From positions 1 to 64,000 of the forward strand of contig MU119272.1 of the NCBI GenBank assembly GCA_014904845.1: a stretch of DNA of 64,000 bases. The letters run 5' to 3'. A model generated the notes under the pieces. That model saw nothing but the letters and a program-made list of their open reading frames with translations, ran no database searches and was not told the DNA's origin. The stretch comes from Acephala macrosclerotiorum (taxonomy: Eukaryota; Ascomycota; Leotiomycetes; Helotiales; Mollisiaceae). A program made the translations under genes and the position numbers. This document shows positions 43,140 through 55,439 of this stretch, piece after piece (position 1 is the stretch's first letter; each line of letters opens with the position of its first letter).

Positions 43140-45967
43140 GTCTGTGGGAAGGAGTTGGGGCTACCCATCTGCAGATGCGACAAGACGTCAGCTATACAAT
43201 ATTGTAAGGGGGCCTCCATAGATGGCCTCGATGGCCCAAGAGAGATGGCCAAGCGCGAAGTCAAGGCAGGCGCGATGAAAGTCGCGACGCTGAGGTGGTC
43301 AACGAAGCAAAGGGGATGCCAATTGCCGTCAACGACATCAACAGCCTCTGCGACGATCAGGAACACGCGCGACGGTATCTACAGATGTCACGAGACATCG
43401 AGAGAGCCCTGAGAAGAGAAGGAATGAAATGAATCTTACCTAACCTGAAGTGACGCGCGCTGTGTTGTTGTCGCAAGACTCGCACCCTTCGGTTCGATTA
43501 TTCAATTTCGTGGCGCTAAGCCAGAATAGGCGAGGCCAAAAATAGAGTGCCGCTGATAAAGTCGTGAATTATTAGAATAGGACAAATGTGTAACTAGAAA
43601 CACCATAGTCAGTGACGATCCCCATGTGCCTGTTCATTGGAGCAAGGCTGCCACAAATTAGGTTCATCGATGTCCCAGCGCGTGTGGATGAATGGGGATG
43701 GATGCGATGCGCAGTGTCACGTTTTCACCGTTTGCTGTGTTGGTTGAGGTGGCAAGTTCGTTTGAGAGAAAGCGAGCGAGCGTAGCCGGCAAGGCAGGAC
43801 AGAGCAACAGGCAGGCAGTTGCATGAACCACCGCACTGTGAACAAGAAGAGGCGCTCCGAGGACGTACCTAGAGATGATCCAGAACTCGGGCTCGGATTA
43901 GATGAGCCTCGAGATGGGGTCACCGCGAGAAATGCCGAGCCTGGATGGGTCGGAGCAGAAGGTGAATGGGATGGGCCGGCGTGGTGGAGTTCTCGTTTTT
44001 CCCCCTCGAACGCTGTCACACTCGATGCAAAGGTATGATAGGGCGCGGGGGAAATAAGCAAGATTCGAATCTGAGATAGGAGCGATCGAGGGGATCGAGG
44101 CTATCTACCGTAAGGTAACGTACGTGCTGTCCAGTATGGCAAGGGATGGTTTAGGCCGGAGGCGGAAGTCCCAGCGGAGTTGGGGAAAACTGTAGGTGAG
44201 CGCGCGAAGTGAGGTGTAGGCTGGAGTAGGCTGGAAAGCTGGCCAGTGAGTGCGCAATTAGTTGGGGGGGGATTGCTTGTGGAATCGTTTCTCATCTGCG
44301 TCTGCTGGAAGAACTTTCGTTGCCTCGTGTCGCACTAGGAAGCGATCGAATCAGCCTTCACGCTGGGTCGATCATGCCGAATTCTCCCAGCCACGAAAAC
44401 AGTTGCAATTTGAAGTCCACGAGCTGAGCTGCTGGTGGCAACACTTCCGACCGATTCTGATGAGATTCCCACGTGGATCTGTACGGTGCTGGAAAGTCAG
44501 TTGTCAGTTGTCAGTGTGAGAAGCGTCAGTCTGGTATAGCAATTCTGGGGTTGGCGTCTGGTGACCCGCGGTGAGCTCCTCGTGCTGCTTTAACATTCTG
44601 GCTGATAGTGTCGAATCTGGGTCTGGAGGCCGAGGATGGTGAACGGGGCGAAGGGTGCGACACGATGGTCTGGAGTATCGTAGAACAAGAAGAAAAGGAT
44701 GGAAAGGAGCTGGAGAAAAGAGTTCGAGCAGAAAGGAATGTCAGCCCAGCTGTTGGCGGTGATCCCTCCATGCCTCACTTTATTCGTTGCGTTTGAAAGG
44801 CTCTCTCGGTTGATACGGCGGCAGGCTGTCAAGAGCAGGGTCTGGAATTCGCACGATTCAGAAATGTAATGAGCACGGTGAAGAAAGGGAGAAGAAAAGG
44901 GAAGAAGAGATGTGTGAGAGAGGAGGGGAGGATGGGGGGGTCTTATGTGGAAATGCCGAGCTCTCAAATAACGATACTTGTTTGGACAGGGCCAGTCTTT
45001 TTTTAATCACGCTTCTGGACATTCATGACAGCTGGAGGAATGGCGGATAAGCTTTACTGCATTTTCCGTCATAAAACATCCACGGAAGACCACGACGATC
45101 CAAATCAGTTTCCTCGTGCCTTCCTAGTGCTGTCACACTTGACACAGACCAATGAACTTGTTACAGACTGAATAGCATGATCCCTTTTCGACCTCCACGT
45201 CGTGTTGTGGCGGTGGTCGTGCTAAGGTGGGAGGGCACGTTGGAGCACAGCACGAATTCCTCGAGCACATCCTGGGGTGTTTTACCTGCGAACATAACTG
45301 ACGATCATGGAACGTAATGGCATCTCCTAAATTTCCAGCAGCCCCATCAAGATAGCATGAATGAAGCTCCCCGTTTGTCCAAGTTTTCGATTTCTTCCAT
45401 GATGATGCGACCGGGTGCTGCCGAAAGAGCCACGTCGGAGGCTGTACGGCAAAAGAGAGTCAGTTCTACCTGAATCCCGGGATAATCTGTCAAGATGTGG
45501 AGCCGGGCTCGACGGGCTATCTTTCCATGTCATATGCCCCTCTGGTGACGAGGGGTTGAGTGGCCTTCACGGGAGGCGTTCTCTTTGACTTGTATTGAGC
45601 AGGGATGAGCATGCCAGTCCCTTGGAGCCCAATACTTCGTATTTTGCAAGGGTCTTGACAAATGGGGATATTGCTTGGATAAAAGTAAGCGATGGGTCTA
45701 GGAAGATCGTGTTTGCTTCGAAGTGTGCTGCAGAAGAGTTGTTCTGGCTGTGATGTATGGATCGAAGACACTCTAGTACGTCCCAAAAAGCAACTGCCAA
45801 GCCTTCGGGCGCGGTCGCTTAGCCCTCCACTCATATGTATGCTCCAAGAAAGCGTCCCTGCGTGGGAGGATCCAGATGTAACCGTCCGTGATTCTGTACA
45901 ACTTCACTAGTGTTGGGACGCGTCCACCACATTCTCTCCAAAGGTGTCAGATTGATCTTTGAGAAAG
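43140..45967. other. Long divergent intergenic region
   Basis: About 2.8 kb between the SWI1 start and the EVE-domain gene start. I found no supported coding region; open frames overlap on both strands. A G8 run lies near 44264. It probably holds a long 5' leader of SWI1 and both promoters. Confidence 0.45.
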
Positions 45968-47130
45968 ATGCCCAAACGGAAAGCGAAAGACTTGGGGGAT
46001 GCAGGAGAGCCTCGACGTTCCAGTCGCAGGATACCAGTAGCCAAGAAGGAAGATCCTCCTGAGAAGACATCGAAGAAAGCCCCCGCCCCCAAGGCGCAGA
46101 AAAACCTGAAAGCAACCAATGAAAAATCTCCTGATATCAATGGCGACAAAGCCGCCAACGAACAAGAAGCTGTAGTAGGTGTTCCTTTGCTTCGTTATCG
46201 CGCGGCTATTTCTTCACATTAGGTTCCCTTCTCCCTTCTCAGGCATCACATCTTCTCTCATTCAAATCGCTCCACATGCGATGCACATTATTATCTCTGA
46301 TTCGATTTCAAATTTCTCAACATGGTCACATTGTCTAACCAGGCTCACAGAAACCTGCCAATGTCCCAAAGCCAGCGAAAACAAAAGCCCCAATAAAGTC
46401 AACTCCAGCACCAGCTGCCACCACAAACAGCGATGCTCCATCCGGTCGCCAATACTGGCTTTTGAAAGCTGAACCAGAAACAAGACTTGAGAATGGTCAT
46501 GATGTTCGATTTTCTATCGATGACCTGGCAGCAAAGACTGAGCCAGAGCCATGGGATGGTGAGCTCTCAAAATCCTATCCGCGACCTTTGCTAACAAGTT
46601 GATCGGCATTCGAGCGTATCCAGGTTGGCCAAACCCCAATAATAAATGCTCACCTAACTAACGCATGGAAAGCGCGCAACAATCTCAGAGCAATGAAGAA
46701 AGGAGACCTTGCTTTCTTCTACCACTCCAACTGCAAAACCCCCGCCATCGTCGGAACAATGGAAATAGTCCAAGAGCACTCGCCTGACCGTTCGTCCACC
46801 ATCCCCATTCCATCCCACCCACCGGCCGACCCAAACCATCACTAATAACTCCATTCAGTATCAGCTCACGACCCCAAAGCCCCTTACTACGACCCAAAGT
46901 CAAAGCCGGAAGACCCAAAATGGTCCGTCGTGCACGTGACATTCAAACAAAAATTGAAAACTCCAGTCACATTGAAGCAGATGAAGGAATGGCAGAGCAC
47001 GAAGGCACATCCGATGGAGAACTTTCAGATGTTGAAGTTGGCGAGGATTTCTGTGAGTAAGGTTAGTGCTGGGGAGTGGGAGTTCTTGTGTGGTGAGATG
47101 GAGAAGAATGGGGATGTTGTTGAGCAGTGA
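45968..47130 (+). CDS. EVE-domain protein (THYN1-like)
   Basis: Best model has five exons, 45968-46174, 46351-46558, a 9-bp microexon 46615-46623, 46673-46789 and 46859-47130, giving 270 aa with all phases matching. The N-terminus is Lys/Arg/Pro-rich (MPKRKAKDLG, RRSSRRIPVAKKE), a probable nuclear signal. The EVE domain begins RQYWLLKAEPE and has FSIDDLAA, ARNNLRAMKKGDLAFFYHS and HVTFKQKLKTPVTL. EVE domains are PUA-like folds that bind modified bases in DNA or RNA. The microexon restores part of the loop that reads WDGVRNYQARNN in relatives. Skipping it also stays in frame, so this point needs transcript data. Confidence 0.88.
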
Positions 47131-47897
47131 TTTGGGTGAGTATATGATAAAGCGGGACAATGAGTTATAACTGTATTAATTCGTATTGAGAAAGCAGGAT
47201 CCGAAGCCTGATTTTATCCCTGTCACAACTCTTGAGCGAGGTCTCATGTCGAACGAATGATAATCTAACTTAGCTACAAATCCCGACCAGTTCAGAAAAG
47301 CAACAGGCTATCGAATAGCAAGTGCTAGATCCGTACCTGCTTCCTTAAGGAAAAATTTCAACGTGGCTTCAGGCTCTCTGCTCCTGAAATATCCCATCAT
47401 CATTTCATAACATTCATCCATTGTCATTGTCCGTCTCTTCCTTCCAGCAATAAAAATTCCAACAGCGCGAAAGAATCATCAAATGAACCTATCAAAGAGT
47501 CTTGTGAGTAAGTTCGTCATACTCTAAATCCACATGTGAATGCATGCTAACCCGCTTGCATGGAACTTGCGATCCAGAAGCTTCTCCAGTCAACGCACGA
47601 ACACTGCAGACGTAGCACGGTTTTATCTCCAACGGCTCGGTGGCACGGACTCAATGATGCAGCGCGACCGAAGTATTCACCGACATCTATGGTATTCATT
47701 GGAGCCTCATGTTTGACGAGTGACCTCCTTCGGAAAATTGCAGCTGGGTCTGTGGATGTGTTACACTACTTCTAGTGATTGGTTTGAAATCCGAACGACC
47801 CCGCCAGGAAATGCTGTGGTGTTTCGAGGTTTTGAAACTGATTGCTTCCATTGCGCTGCCTTCGAGAAATTGGCCTTTCGGACGGTACTGGATCGAA
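47131..47897. other. Intergenic, nothing recognised
   Basis: No supported gene. An in-frame extension upstream of 47898 exists but lacks protein character. Confidence 0.4.
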
Positions 47898-50235
47898 ATG
47901 TCTCAGCAGAAAGAGGAGATTCGAGAGGTGACAGGTGATCAGGACGTGCATCAAGAGGTGGAAACCAGCAGTCCCGAGTCAGTCCCTGAGGGTACATTGC
48001 CAGACTGTCATCCTCTGGAACGAGACTGTGGGGATTGTGTCTGCTTTGCGAGATTGAGAACCCTTTTGCAAATGGAGATCCCCAGATCTCTAAGCCTAGG
48101 TTTGGAGCCACAAGTAAAAAGCCGGGAGAGGATGTCCTTGAATGTCTGGCACGAATGGTTGCAGAGAAACTCGGCGGTTCTCGAGCTGATGAGAAGACGG
48201 TCGACCTTGAGGCGAACCTCACGAATAATAAGATCAAAGCCTGCACGGCGGGAACTAAACCTCAAAACCCATTGCGCAGTCGGATTCCAATGACATGGAC
48301 ATCTACCATGCACAAGGTAGCGATCAGGCCATGGCTACATGATCAGGAGGTCGCTCGGAATTCTTGTATAACTGGTTTTTCGATCACGAATAAGAAAGAG
48401 GGTCGTCGAAGTGTATGTACAATTCCAGTTATATGTACTATAAGATAAGAGTGAAAGCTAATGCTGGGCTAGGTCTAAACTAAGGGAATGTCAGGAATTT
48501 CCCGACGTGTGGCGGAAAACGTTTCGCTCCCGTGACTTCGACAGCTCCAAACGTTGTTCTTTAGCAAGAGATCTTGCTGTGGCATTGAGGAGAGCTTTAG
48601 CAGGGTCAACGGATTCGTATTCATCTTCCCCACTCTTAGACCCTAGGACCTGGACTACATTATTGAGGATTGGATTCCAAATTGCTGCTATGCAGCAGAC
48701 GGAGTCCTTTCAGTACAATTTTACACTTCGTTCGTATGGGCTGTTTCGGCAGAAATACTCTGTGGATATTGAGTCGCTTTTACGACTGGTAATCGAGATT
48801 GTCCCTGTAATCGAGGAGCGACTTGCGATCGGTTACCTGCTTTGCCGCTGTCATAAGACATCAGAATCCTTCAAGCCATTTCTGAGCAGCAATGCGCCTA
48901 TTGACGACCTCTACCTTCTATTCTTAATTCTCCGGGTTCTAGACTCTGTATCAGGAGAGCCATGGGATGTTAATATCTATAACGATATGTTCGATGATAT
49001 GATCCAACATGTCAGGTGCAACAACCGGTCTTCTGAATATTTGCCACAATCGTTGATGCGTACAACCGTTCATGCACTGAAAGTGAATTTGAGGAAGCAC
49101 AACCGGGTCAGAGCAGCCAGAGACTATTATAGAGGATGGGAAGAGGATGTAGGGCCGCGCGACCAGCCCATCACAGACTCTCATACAAGAAGCGAAGAGA
49201 TGGTCACAGGCAAATTTCGGAGCGTCGATTTTACTATCACTTCCTTTAAAGGTCTCGGGAATGTAGACATTCAGCGGACACTAGACGTCACGAAGCATTC
49301 CCTACTCGAGAAAGGCCAGCATGGTAGGTCAAGACTCGTGGTATATTGGTTCAATGCTGACTCCTGGCCTGAGTGTGATTATATATCATAGTACTTCTCT
49401 GCCTCAATTGCTTCGTTATCAAGCACCGCTAACGGTTTTGAGACAGCATGCGACCGTCCCTTGATATTAGAGGCAGAGACCGGTACCATGTCGAGATTCG
49501 TAAGACCATAGACATACTCATGGGCTACGAATCAAGCAGTTAGTTTCAAGGACATGCAGCGGAGCAAACATATGCAACGATTGAAGCCCCATGATGGTTC
49601 GAAGACATACTGAAGCCGGAAAACGAAAACAAAATTGTCTCCCATAGCTGGATGCTTGACGAAGCTCGTCCTACAGTTCCGCTAGGTTCAAAAAGGCCCG
49701 AAAGTTGTTCGCCAAAGTTTTGCCAACCAAGTTTCTCGGTCATAAAGATCAGCCTATACATCGAACCTTTCACATGAAAGATCTCCTGGAGCTATGTTCG
49801 TATGACAGCAAGAGTCGTTGGTTCAGGGCGCAAACACCATACGGTATCGGAAACCCTATACAGAATTGGGACTGCTCGGGTTTCCCATATCATGGGCGGA
49901 GATTGAAGGCACTTAGAAAACAGTCAGTAAATGCCAAGCCCAGGAACATCAACGGCATGCAGCTAACAGCCGTAGAGTATGGATAACGTGAAGCCCTACC
50001 ATCTTCGAAAGTTCATCAAGGACAAGCGAGCCCCTCTTGTTAAGCACACCTCGAAGCTTGGTTCTTCGATTACTGAGAAGCATAGCATGGTATGGTTTCT
50101 AGGGTGTAATGGTAGCCGCCGTGGCGGGAGCACCTGCGCTACTTCTCACGATTGCAAGTCTAAGCATCTCCATCGCGCAGACATGGGTAACCTTCCAACA
50201 ACTCCCGCACTAAGAGAGTATGCTTCACGGTCTTT
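47898..50235 (+). pseudogene. Decayed tandem copy of the tail-anchored protein at 50868
   Basis: Each exon of the downstream gene has a recognisable counterpart here, in the same order. Examples: DLEANLTNN against DLEANVDGR; FPDVWRKTFRSRDFDSS against IPDMWSYWPDDTSDSS; RLVVYWF against PVLYVYWF; RKTIDILMG against TKTMELLFG; FPYHGRRLKALRKQ against FPYYGKRLRELRFQ; MDNVKPYHLRKFIKDKR against MDKTKPRGVRGLLKDKR. Frame breaks occur near 48035 and 49690. In-frame stops are at 49541-49543 (TAG), 49592-49594 (TGA) and 50100-50102 (TAG, where the sister gene has TGG in the membrane segment). One donor site has also lost a G. The copy cannot make the full protein. A truncated product from 48507-49391 is conceivable. 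Confidence 0.83.
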
Positions 50236-50867
50236 TGATTAAACGGCTAAAAGTTCAAGGTTGTGAATGGACATCAAAGGAGGAAAATATATGTTGTCAC
50301 ATGAGGCGCTCATCCCAAATGCTCCGAAGGAGGCTGCACAAGTACAGTGGCAGTTCAACGCAATCTTCATATACTCCCAGATTCACTTGAATCCATGACA
50401 GCACATGGCGACTTGAGTTCCTATGTACAAACAAGTTCACATGTATGGCCCCACCATAAGGTAGCACGAACTCAATGTCCTAGCAGCAGCACACGCAATA
50501 TATTCGCAAAGATGTCGACCGAGGCCGATGTCAGGGGCTCATCACAACAGACGGATACGCGCACTTGTTTGCTTGCTTCAAAACTCACCCCATCTGTTTC
50601 TCAAGCTAGGTCACGAGTGATGCGCTGCACACTCGTTCCAGTGGCACGAAATCAAGGCTACAACTGTTGAAACTCACACACTGGATCTCGAGATATTTAT
50701 TGGAGGCTCATGTTGAACGGGTGCGGGAGGTTGCATATAGACCTGAGGGGTTCATGATTCTGTCACACGATGGCTAGTGGGGGAGGAGAGCGAGAGAATC
50801 GAAAGCTTTGAGAGCCTTTCCCTTTACTAATTATCGTTGATCTAGACTAAAAATTCCATACATCCGA
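50236..50867. other. Spacer between tandem copies
   Basis: No supported gene. Likely the promoter of the gene at 50868. Confidence 0.4.
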
Positions 50868-53138
50868 ATGTCAGAAGCCATTACCAAAAGTCGCGACATG
50901 GAGAATACCGGTACAGAGCTGGATGATCTTGGCTCCGGCTTAATTCCAGCAGAAGGCGACCTCGTCAACAACAGTTCAGGAGCGACGGTTGAAGTGGAAG
51001 ATCTGGGCACCAAGAGCGACGTTGGTGGGAGTTCGGGAAACCTCCTGGCCCACGACACCATCCAGGATGAAGCAGACGAGTCGCCTGAAGGGCATCCTAC
51101 CCAGCAAATGACGGTGAATTCTACTCCTGCCATTTCCGGCTTGACGACACTGCGCATGCAAGAGATCACGAACGAATTGATCGATTCCATGGTTGATAAA
51201 CTCAAAGGTCTCCGAACAGACTTGGTACGAAGCGACCTCGAGGCGAATGTTGATGGGCGAAATGATATTGCGACGATGCCACAGGCAGAAATACAGTCAA
51301 GTCCTCACAATAAACGATACGATACTTGGCCACCAAAGAACATGCGAAGTCCAGATACATGCGCGGTAGAGAGGAGCCGTTTTCAAGGCCTCATGCTGGA
51401 GTACGTGTTCTCTTCTGCAATTTTTGCCTTTTCGTCTTATGGGTATGCTGAGAGATGAATACAGTACACAACTGGACAGTATCCCAGACATGTGGAGCTA
51501 TTGGCCTGATGACACCTCAGACTCCTCTACTAGAAGGTTGTTGATTGGAGAGCTAGCTCTGGCTTTGAAACCATATTCAGGAGCGCCTCTATTCACCGCC
51601 ACTTCTGTTACTATAATAAAAAGCATTGGAACTATACTAGAATGCGATGCTCGTATGCCCAAACCCCAGCTTCTCAAGAACTCGCATGAAGAGCATCTAG
51701 AGAACCTCGATCTCGAGATGCTCTGGCTGGCTGCACGACACCCCGATATCGTTACGAAAGTTGTTATTGAGGCTGTCAATCTCTTCAATCGAAACATGAC
51801 CTTGGGTTCTCTTCTTGAGAAATGTTTTGAAAAAGGGGATGAGTTCCGGCCGCTAATGTTCTCCACTTTCTCACCAACATTTAACGACATACTCATCCTC
51901 TTTTTGAGCCTGCGCATTGCGACCCTCGGAAATTTCCGCTTGTTTGAATGGACTGGTGCTTTCAATTTCTTTGTTAACAAGTCGAAGCAAAGCGATATAG
52001 CCTTTGCTAGCCCTGTCGCTTACCTCCTCAGTCTTGCCTTTGAGGATATCGAGACTTATTTACTGACCAATTATTCAAGGAGCAATCAGCCTTGGAGCGA
52101 CGGCGTCCCGAAGAAAGAAAAATTGTTTTCCAGCGACGATTTGGACGTTCACTCTCTCATCAGCATAAAAGGATTCCAAGTCAGCTGGACTTTCGATCCC
52201 CAGCTCCACCTTTCTTTTGATTCCTGCTACCAATGGCTATCACGACCGAAATTATGTAGACCCGTTCTATATGTGTATTGGTTCCCACCATTTGAAAAGA
52301 CGTATCTTTCGAGGTGAGGAAATTCCCTTTCGTCAACACACATTTAATAAACCAGTACTTGAATTGAAAAGTCGCTAGAACCATGCCAGTTGGACTTATG
52401 CCCTGGGAGTTGACGAAGACGATGGAGCTATTGTTCGGCGGAAGGGGCTCATTCAACTCCTCCCAATCGCGCAAGATCCGGCGTACCTACTTTGAAATGC
52501 CGATTCCTGACCAACTCGAAAACGTCATTCCTTGGCCAGAGAGAGATAGGAAAGCCAGGAGGAAATGGCTGCCTACTAAGCTGTCGGCCATAATCCCCGC
52601 TAGTTGGCTGGAATCAAAAGGATTTCCTCGGCCTCTTCGAGCGTATATATTGCAAATGCGCAAGAAAACAAACATGAAGGATTTCCTGAAAGTATTCCCT
52701 CGAGAGGATCATGAAGCCTTGGGTCTACACCATAACAACAAGCTGGCGGAGCTTTCGGAGCATATTAGGTTTCCTACCCCCACTCGACTTATTTGGGCAT
52801 ACTCCGAATTTCCATACTATGGCAAGAGACTTCGAGAGCTTCGCTTCCAGTACGTAACACACCCCAAGAGATGTTGGCATACTTTCTAGTCAATGATTGA
52901 CTTCTCTCTAGCATGGACAAAACAAAGCCGCGAGGCGTTCGAGGATTGCTTAAAGACAAGCGAGACTCTCTAGGTCAGTTAAACTTGCCTCCCTTGACCT
53001 GAAACGCTACCGACCTGCAAAGCTTACTACACTTTCTGGGGAGCTGTCTTGCTCGGAGGTACAACCATTATACTTACATTTGCGAGTCTCGCCGTGTCGG
53101 GTTTGCAGGCATGGGCGTCGGTGAAAGCTTTACCTTGA
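50868..53138 (+). CDS. Large tail-anchored protein, unknown function; one-base frameshift in the membrane exon
   Basis: Five exons, 50868-51400, 51465-52313, 52379-52849, 52912-52973 and 53022-53138, about 676 aa. The first 150 residues are acidic and disordered. The middle is a helical fold with no recognised domain (LALALKPYSG, FNDILILFLSLRIATLG). A conserved block FPYYGKRLRELRFQ and MDKTKPRGVRGLLKDKRDSL precedes the last exon. That exon reads AYYTFWG, then a clear membrane helix (LLGGTTIILTFASLAVSG), but only if one G is dropped from the G5 run at 53037-53041. This layout (conserved RDSL-x-x-YTFW before a C-terminal helix) is common in uncharacterised Pezizomycotina proteins. The extra G is either a sequence error or a fresh disabling mutation. 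As given, the frame continues without the helix to a stop near 53175. Confidence 0.72.
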
Positions 53139-54322
53139 TCTTAGAACGAGAAGCATGGTCAATCAAGACGTGGTAAATCAGTTGTATGCGGTATTGGCTC
53201 AAATCGGCACGTAATGTCAGGACTTTTGGAGAAGAGAAAGTAATGAGTTGGGGACTTGAATTGCAGCAACAGCTTCCAGGAGTGACAGTACCACCAATTA
53301 CGGACCTCCCTCAAGTCCTCCGATTCAGCTCTCGCTATGCCAAATCAAAAAAATTGCAACCATTTCGAGCGCAAAATAGAAGGGTTCCTACTCGTGGTCG
53401 CACACGGCGGATGTTTCTTCCTCCAACGCTCCTTCTCATCAAGTGCCAACCCCGCGCAGCACCTTCCTCACCACCCACCACTCCTCTCCATTCTACCACA
53501 ACTCCTTCCCAAAGAGGCGCTTTCTCCCCCTGCCCAAATTCCCATTGAGCCCACCTTATATTCTGGAATGAAAGATCTCTCTTCACGATTGTTTCGTGTC
53601 GAAACGAAAAACTAAAGCTGCGATAGTTGCTGCAAGAATCATGGCATATGAATGACCGGGCGGACGATGCACGAAGAAGGCTCATGAGGAGTTCCCGTGT
53701 CTACTTGATTTATCTTTAGTCCAGTGGAACACCGAGGCCAAGAAAGCCTGCAATGCTCACACTTGGTCTCCACATCTGAGGGAATTTGGGGTTGGCAAAG
53801 GAGAATTCGAGGCTTGGTCGGAGGCAGAAGTTGCCAAGCTTGATCAAATAATTTCGCCAACGCCAGCCGCACCTACAGCAACCAAATCTTCGCCAGCAGC
53901 GTCCCTGTCGTCATTGATACATACATACAGTCTCAAGCATGTCAGTGCCCACGGCACCACCTCCCAGGCCAGAACGAGGCTCGGTAGTCATTCCTTGGAT
54001 GATGCCTGCTCCTTCTCCGAGGACCCCGTCAATCCGCGACTACTTCTTGAGCCTCTATTGGCAGCATGATTTTATTTCAGGATTCTCGCAGCATTCGAGG
54101 TTTGCTGGCATGGCGGGATCTCAGTCTGTCTCTCTTCCACTAGTTTGGAAGCACTCGCAATACCAAGCAGTATAAATCTTGGCATACAAATACGTTTTCC
54201 TTGCTTCAATGCCTGTACCTGGTAGATGCTTCGAATAAAAAAGGAATGTAGACCGCCCCACGAAACGCATGCCAGCTGGCAAGGCAGATCAGGGCGTCCT
54301 CTCGCTTAGCCCCTCCCCCTCT
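53139..54322. other. Unresolved region with protein-like frames
   Basis: Two stretches look partly protein-like but lack a gene model. One, about 53335-53615 (+), includes FFLQRSFSSSANPAQHLP, like a mitochondrial presequence. The other is a stop-free frame at about 53655-54068 (+) without an ATG, including TWSPHLREFGVGKGEFEAW. I could not join them by splice sites. They may be exons of an unrecognised gene or relics. Confidence 0.3.
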
Positions 54323-54929
54323 TCACCCACCCCGCCTCCTTCCCCTGCCTATTTTCAGATCCCAGGCCTCAATGCCCACCGCCCCAGCGACAACTTTCCT
54401 TCTCTCCAACTCTACAGCCTGTCTTTCCAGTTCAGCTCTTTGTCTCTCTGATTTTACTGCCCGTCGCCCAGCTTTTCTTCCCCGCACTCCTCTCAGTACT
54501 CGTCTGAACCTGCATCTGAAGCTCCAAATACAAGAAGAAATCGCTCCCGAAATGCATTTTGCGCAATGTTTAAGGCCCCAAAAGAACAAGTAGAGAAGCC
54601 CGAAAGCCAGAGCTTTTCCACCGAAAGGGAAATTGAAGCCCAGGTAGCCCCAGCTCCACCCTGGTGCTCCCCCGCCTCCACCTCCAGTTGAATTTGAATT
54701 TGTAACAAGGCAGGGATCTTTGTAGTACGTCCGCTCACCATTATTATTGTTGACAGTGCATGTCGCACTGTACGGAATCGGCGTCGTGGTCGTGGTCGAA
54801 GGTAGAGTCAAAGTGGGAGTTGATGTTAGCATCTGAGGTTGCTGTCAGCTGTATCAGTTGTGAAGAGGAGCATTTGCATACCAGTGAGGTCTCCGAAGTC
54901 GTCGTGTTGGAATCCAAGGTGGGAGCCAT
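54323..54929 (-). CDS. Six-copy membrane family, copy A
   Basis: Two exons on the minus strand, 54929-54882 (16 codons) and 54832-54323, give 185 aa; an ATG eight codons further up (54953) is also in frame. The head (MAPTLDSNTTTSETSL, then Thr/Pro-rich sequence with one Cys pair around NNNNGERTYYKDPC) has Asn-x-Ser/Thr sites and no strong signal peptide. A Gly/Trp-rich stretch leads to the membrane segment GGKALAFGLLYLFFWGL. A basic Arg/Glu tail follows. The family motif is at ELERRKVVAGAVGIEAWD. Unlike the other copies, it carries a further basic extension. The intron is phase 0 with a GTATGC donor and CTCAG acceptor. Function unknown. Confidence 0.7.
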
Positions 54930-55082
54930 GGTTGTGCCCGAAGTACCAGGCAATACAGTTGCGGATTCATCTTGTGAAAACCTTCGACTTTATCTTGAAT
55001 GCTCAGATTCAATCGCACCCAAGCCTTTGGTGTTCCGAAACAGCGTACCGCAAGGTAGAGTCCCGAAATCTTGCTTTTTCCT

Positions 55083-55439
55083 TCACGCAGCCACCGCCAC
55101 ATCTCCCAGCGCTTCGACCTCCACAACACCAGTTGCAGCCCTCCTCTCGTTCAATCTCGCAGTCTCCCTCTCTTCCCGCTCCCGCTGCTTCCTCTTTTTT
55201 TCGGCTTCTCGAACAGCTCTCCTTTCATTCAATCTCGCAGTATCTCTCTCTTCCTTTTCCCGCTTCTTCCTTGCTCTTCTAGCGGCTCGAGCGCGTGAAG
55301 ATTCTTGCCCAAATATCGAGGGGCAGCCTGTGCAGCAGCGTACTAAGCACCAGAATAGCAAGATAAGAAGCAGTATTGCAGTCGCTACCATTCCGCAGAG
55401 CAAAAGCGGTGATAAGAGCATTTCACCGACTGGCTTCAT
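55083..55439 (-). CDS. Six-copy membrane family, copy B
   Basis: A 118-aa frame from MKPVGEM, with an in-frame extension up to 55628 if a distal ATG is used. No separate first exon was found. The membrane segment is LLLCGMVATAILLLILLFW, followed by a Cys-rich juxtamembrane patch (CLVRCCTGC). The tail is a charged coil with an internal repeat: two copies of a unit ending in TARLNERRA. The C-terminal motif is ATGVVEVEALGD. Compared with copies A, C, D and F it lacks the Ser/Thr-rich head in the short model. Confidence 0.6.
   Translation of the reverse strand: MKPVGEMLLSPLLLCGMVATAILLLILLFWCLVRCCTGCPSIFGQESSRARAARRARKKREKEERDTARLNERRAVREAEKKRKQREREERETARLNERRAATGVVEVEALGDVAVAA

Noticed and set aside
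43823..44038. 71-aa charged frame in the SWI1 upstream region
   Set aside because: Composition is odd, there is no homology signal, and overlapping frames exist on the other strand.
45517..45834. 105-aa minus-strand frame near the EVE gene
   Set aside because: No domain, no splice sites and overlaps other frames; treated as chance.
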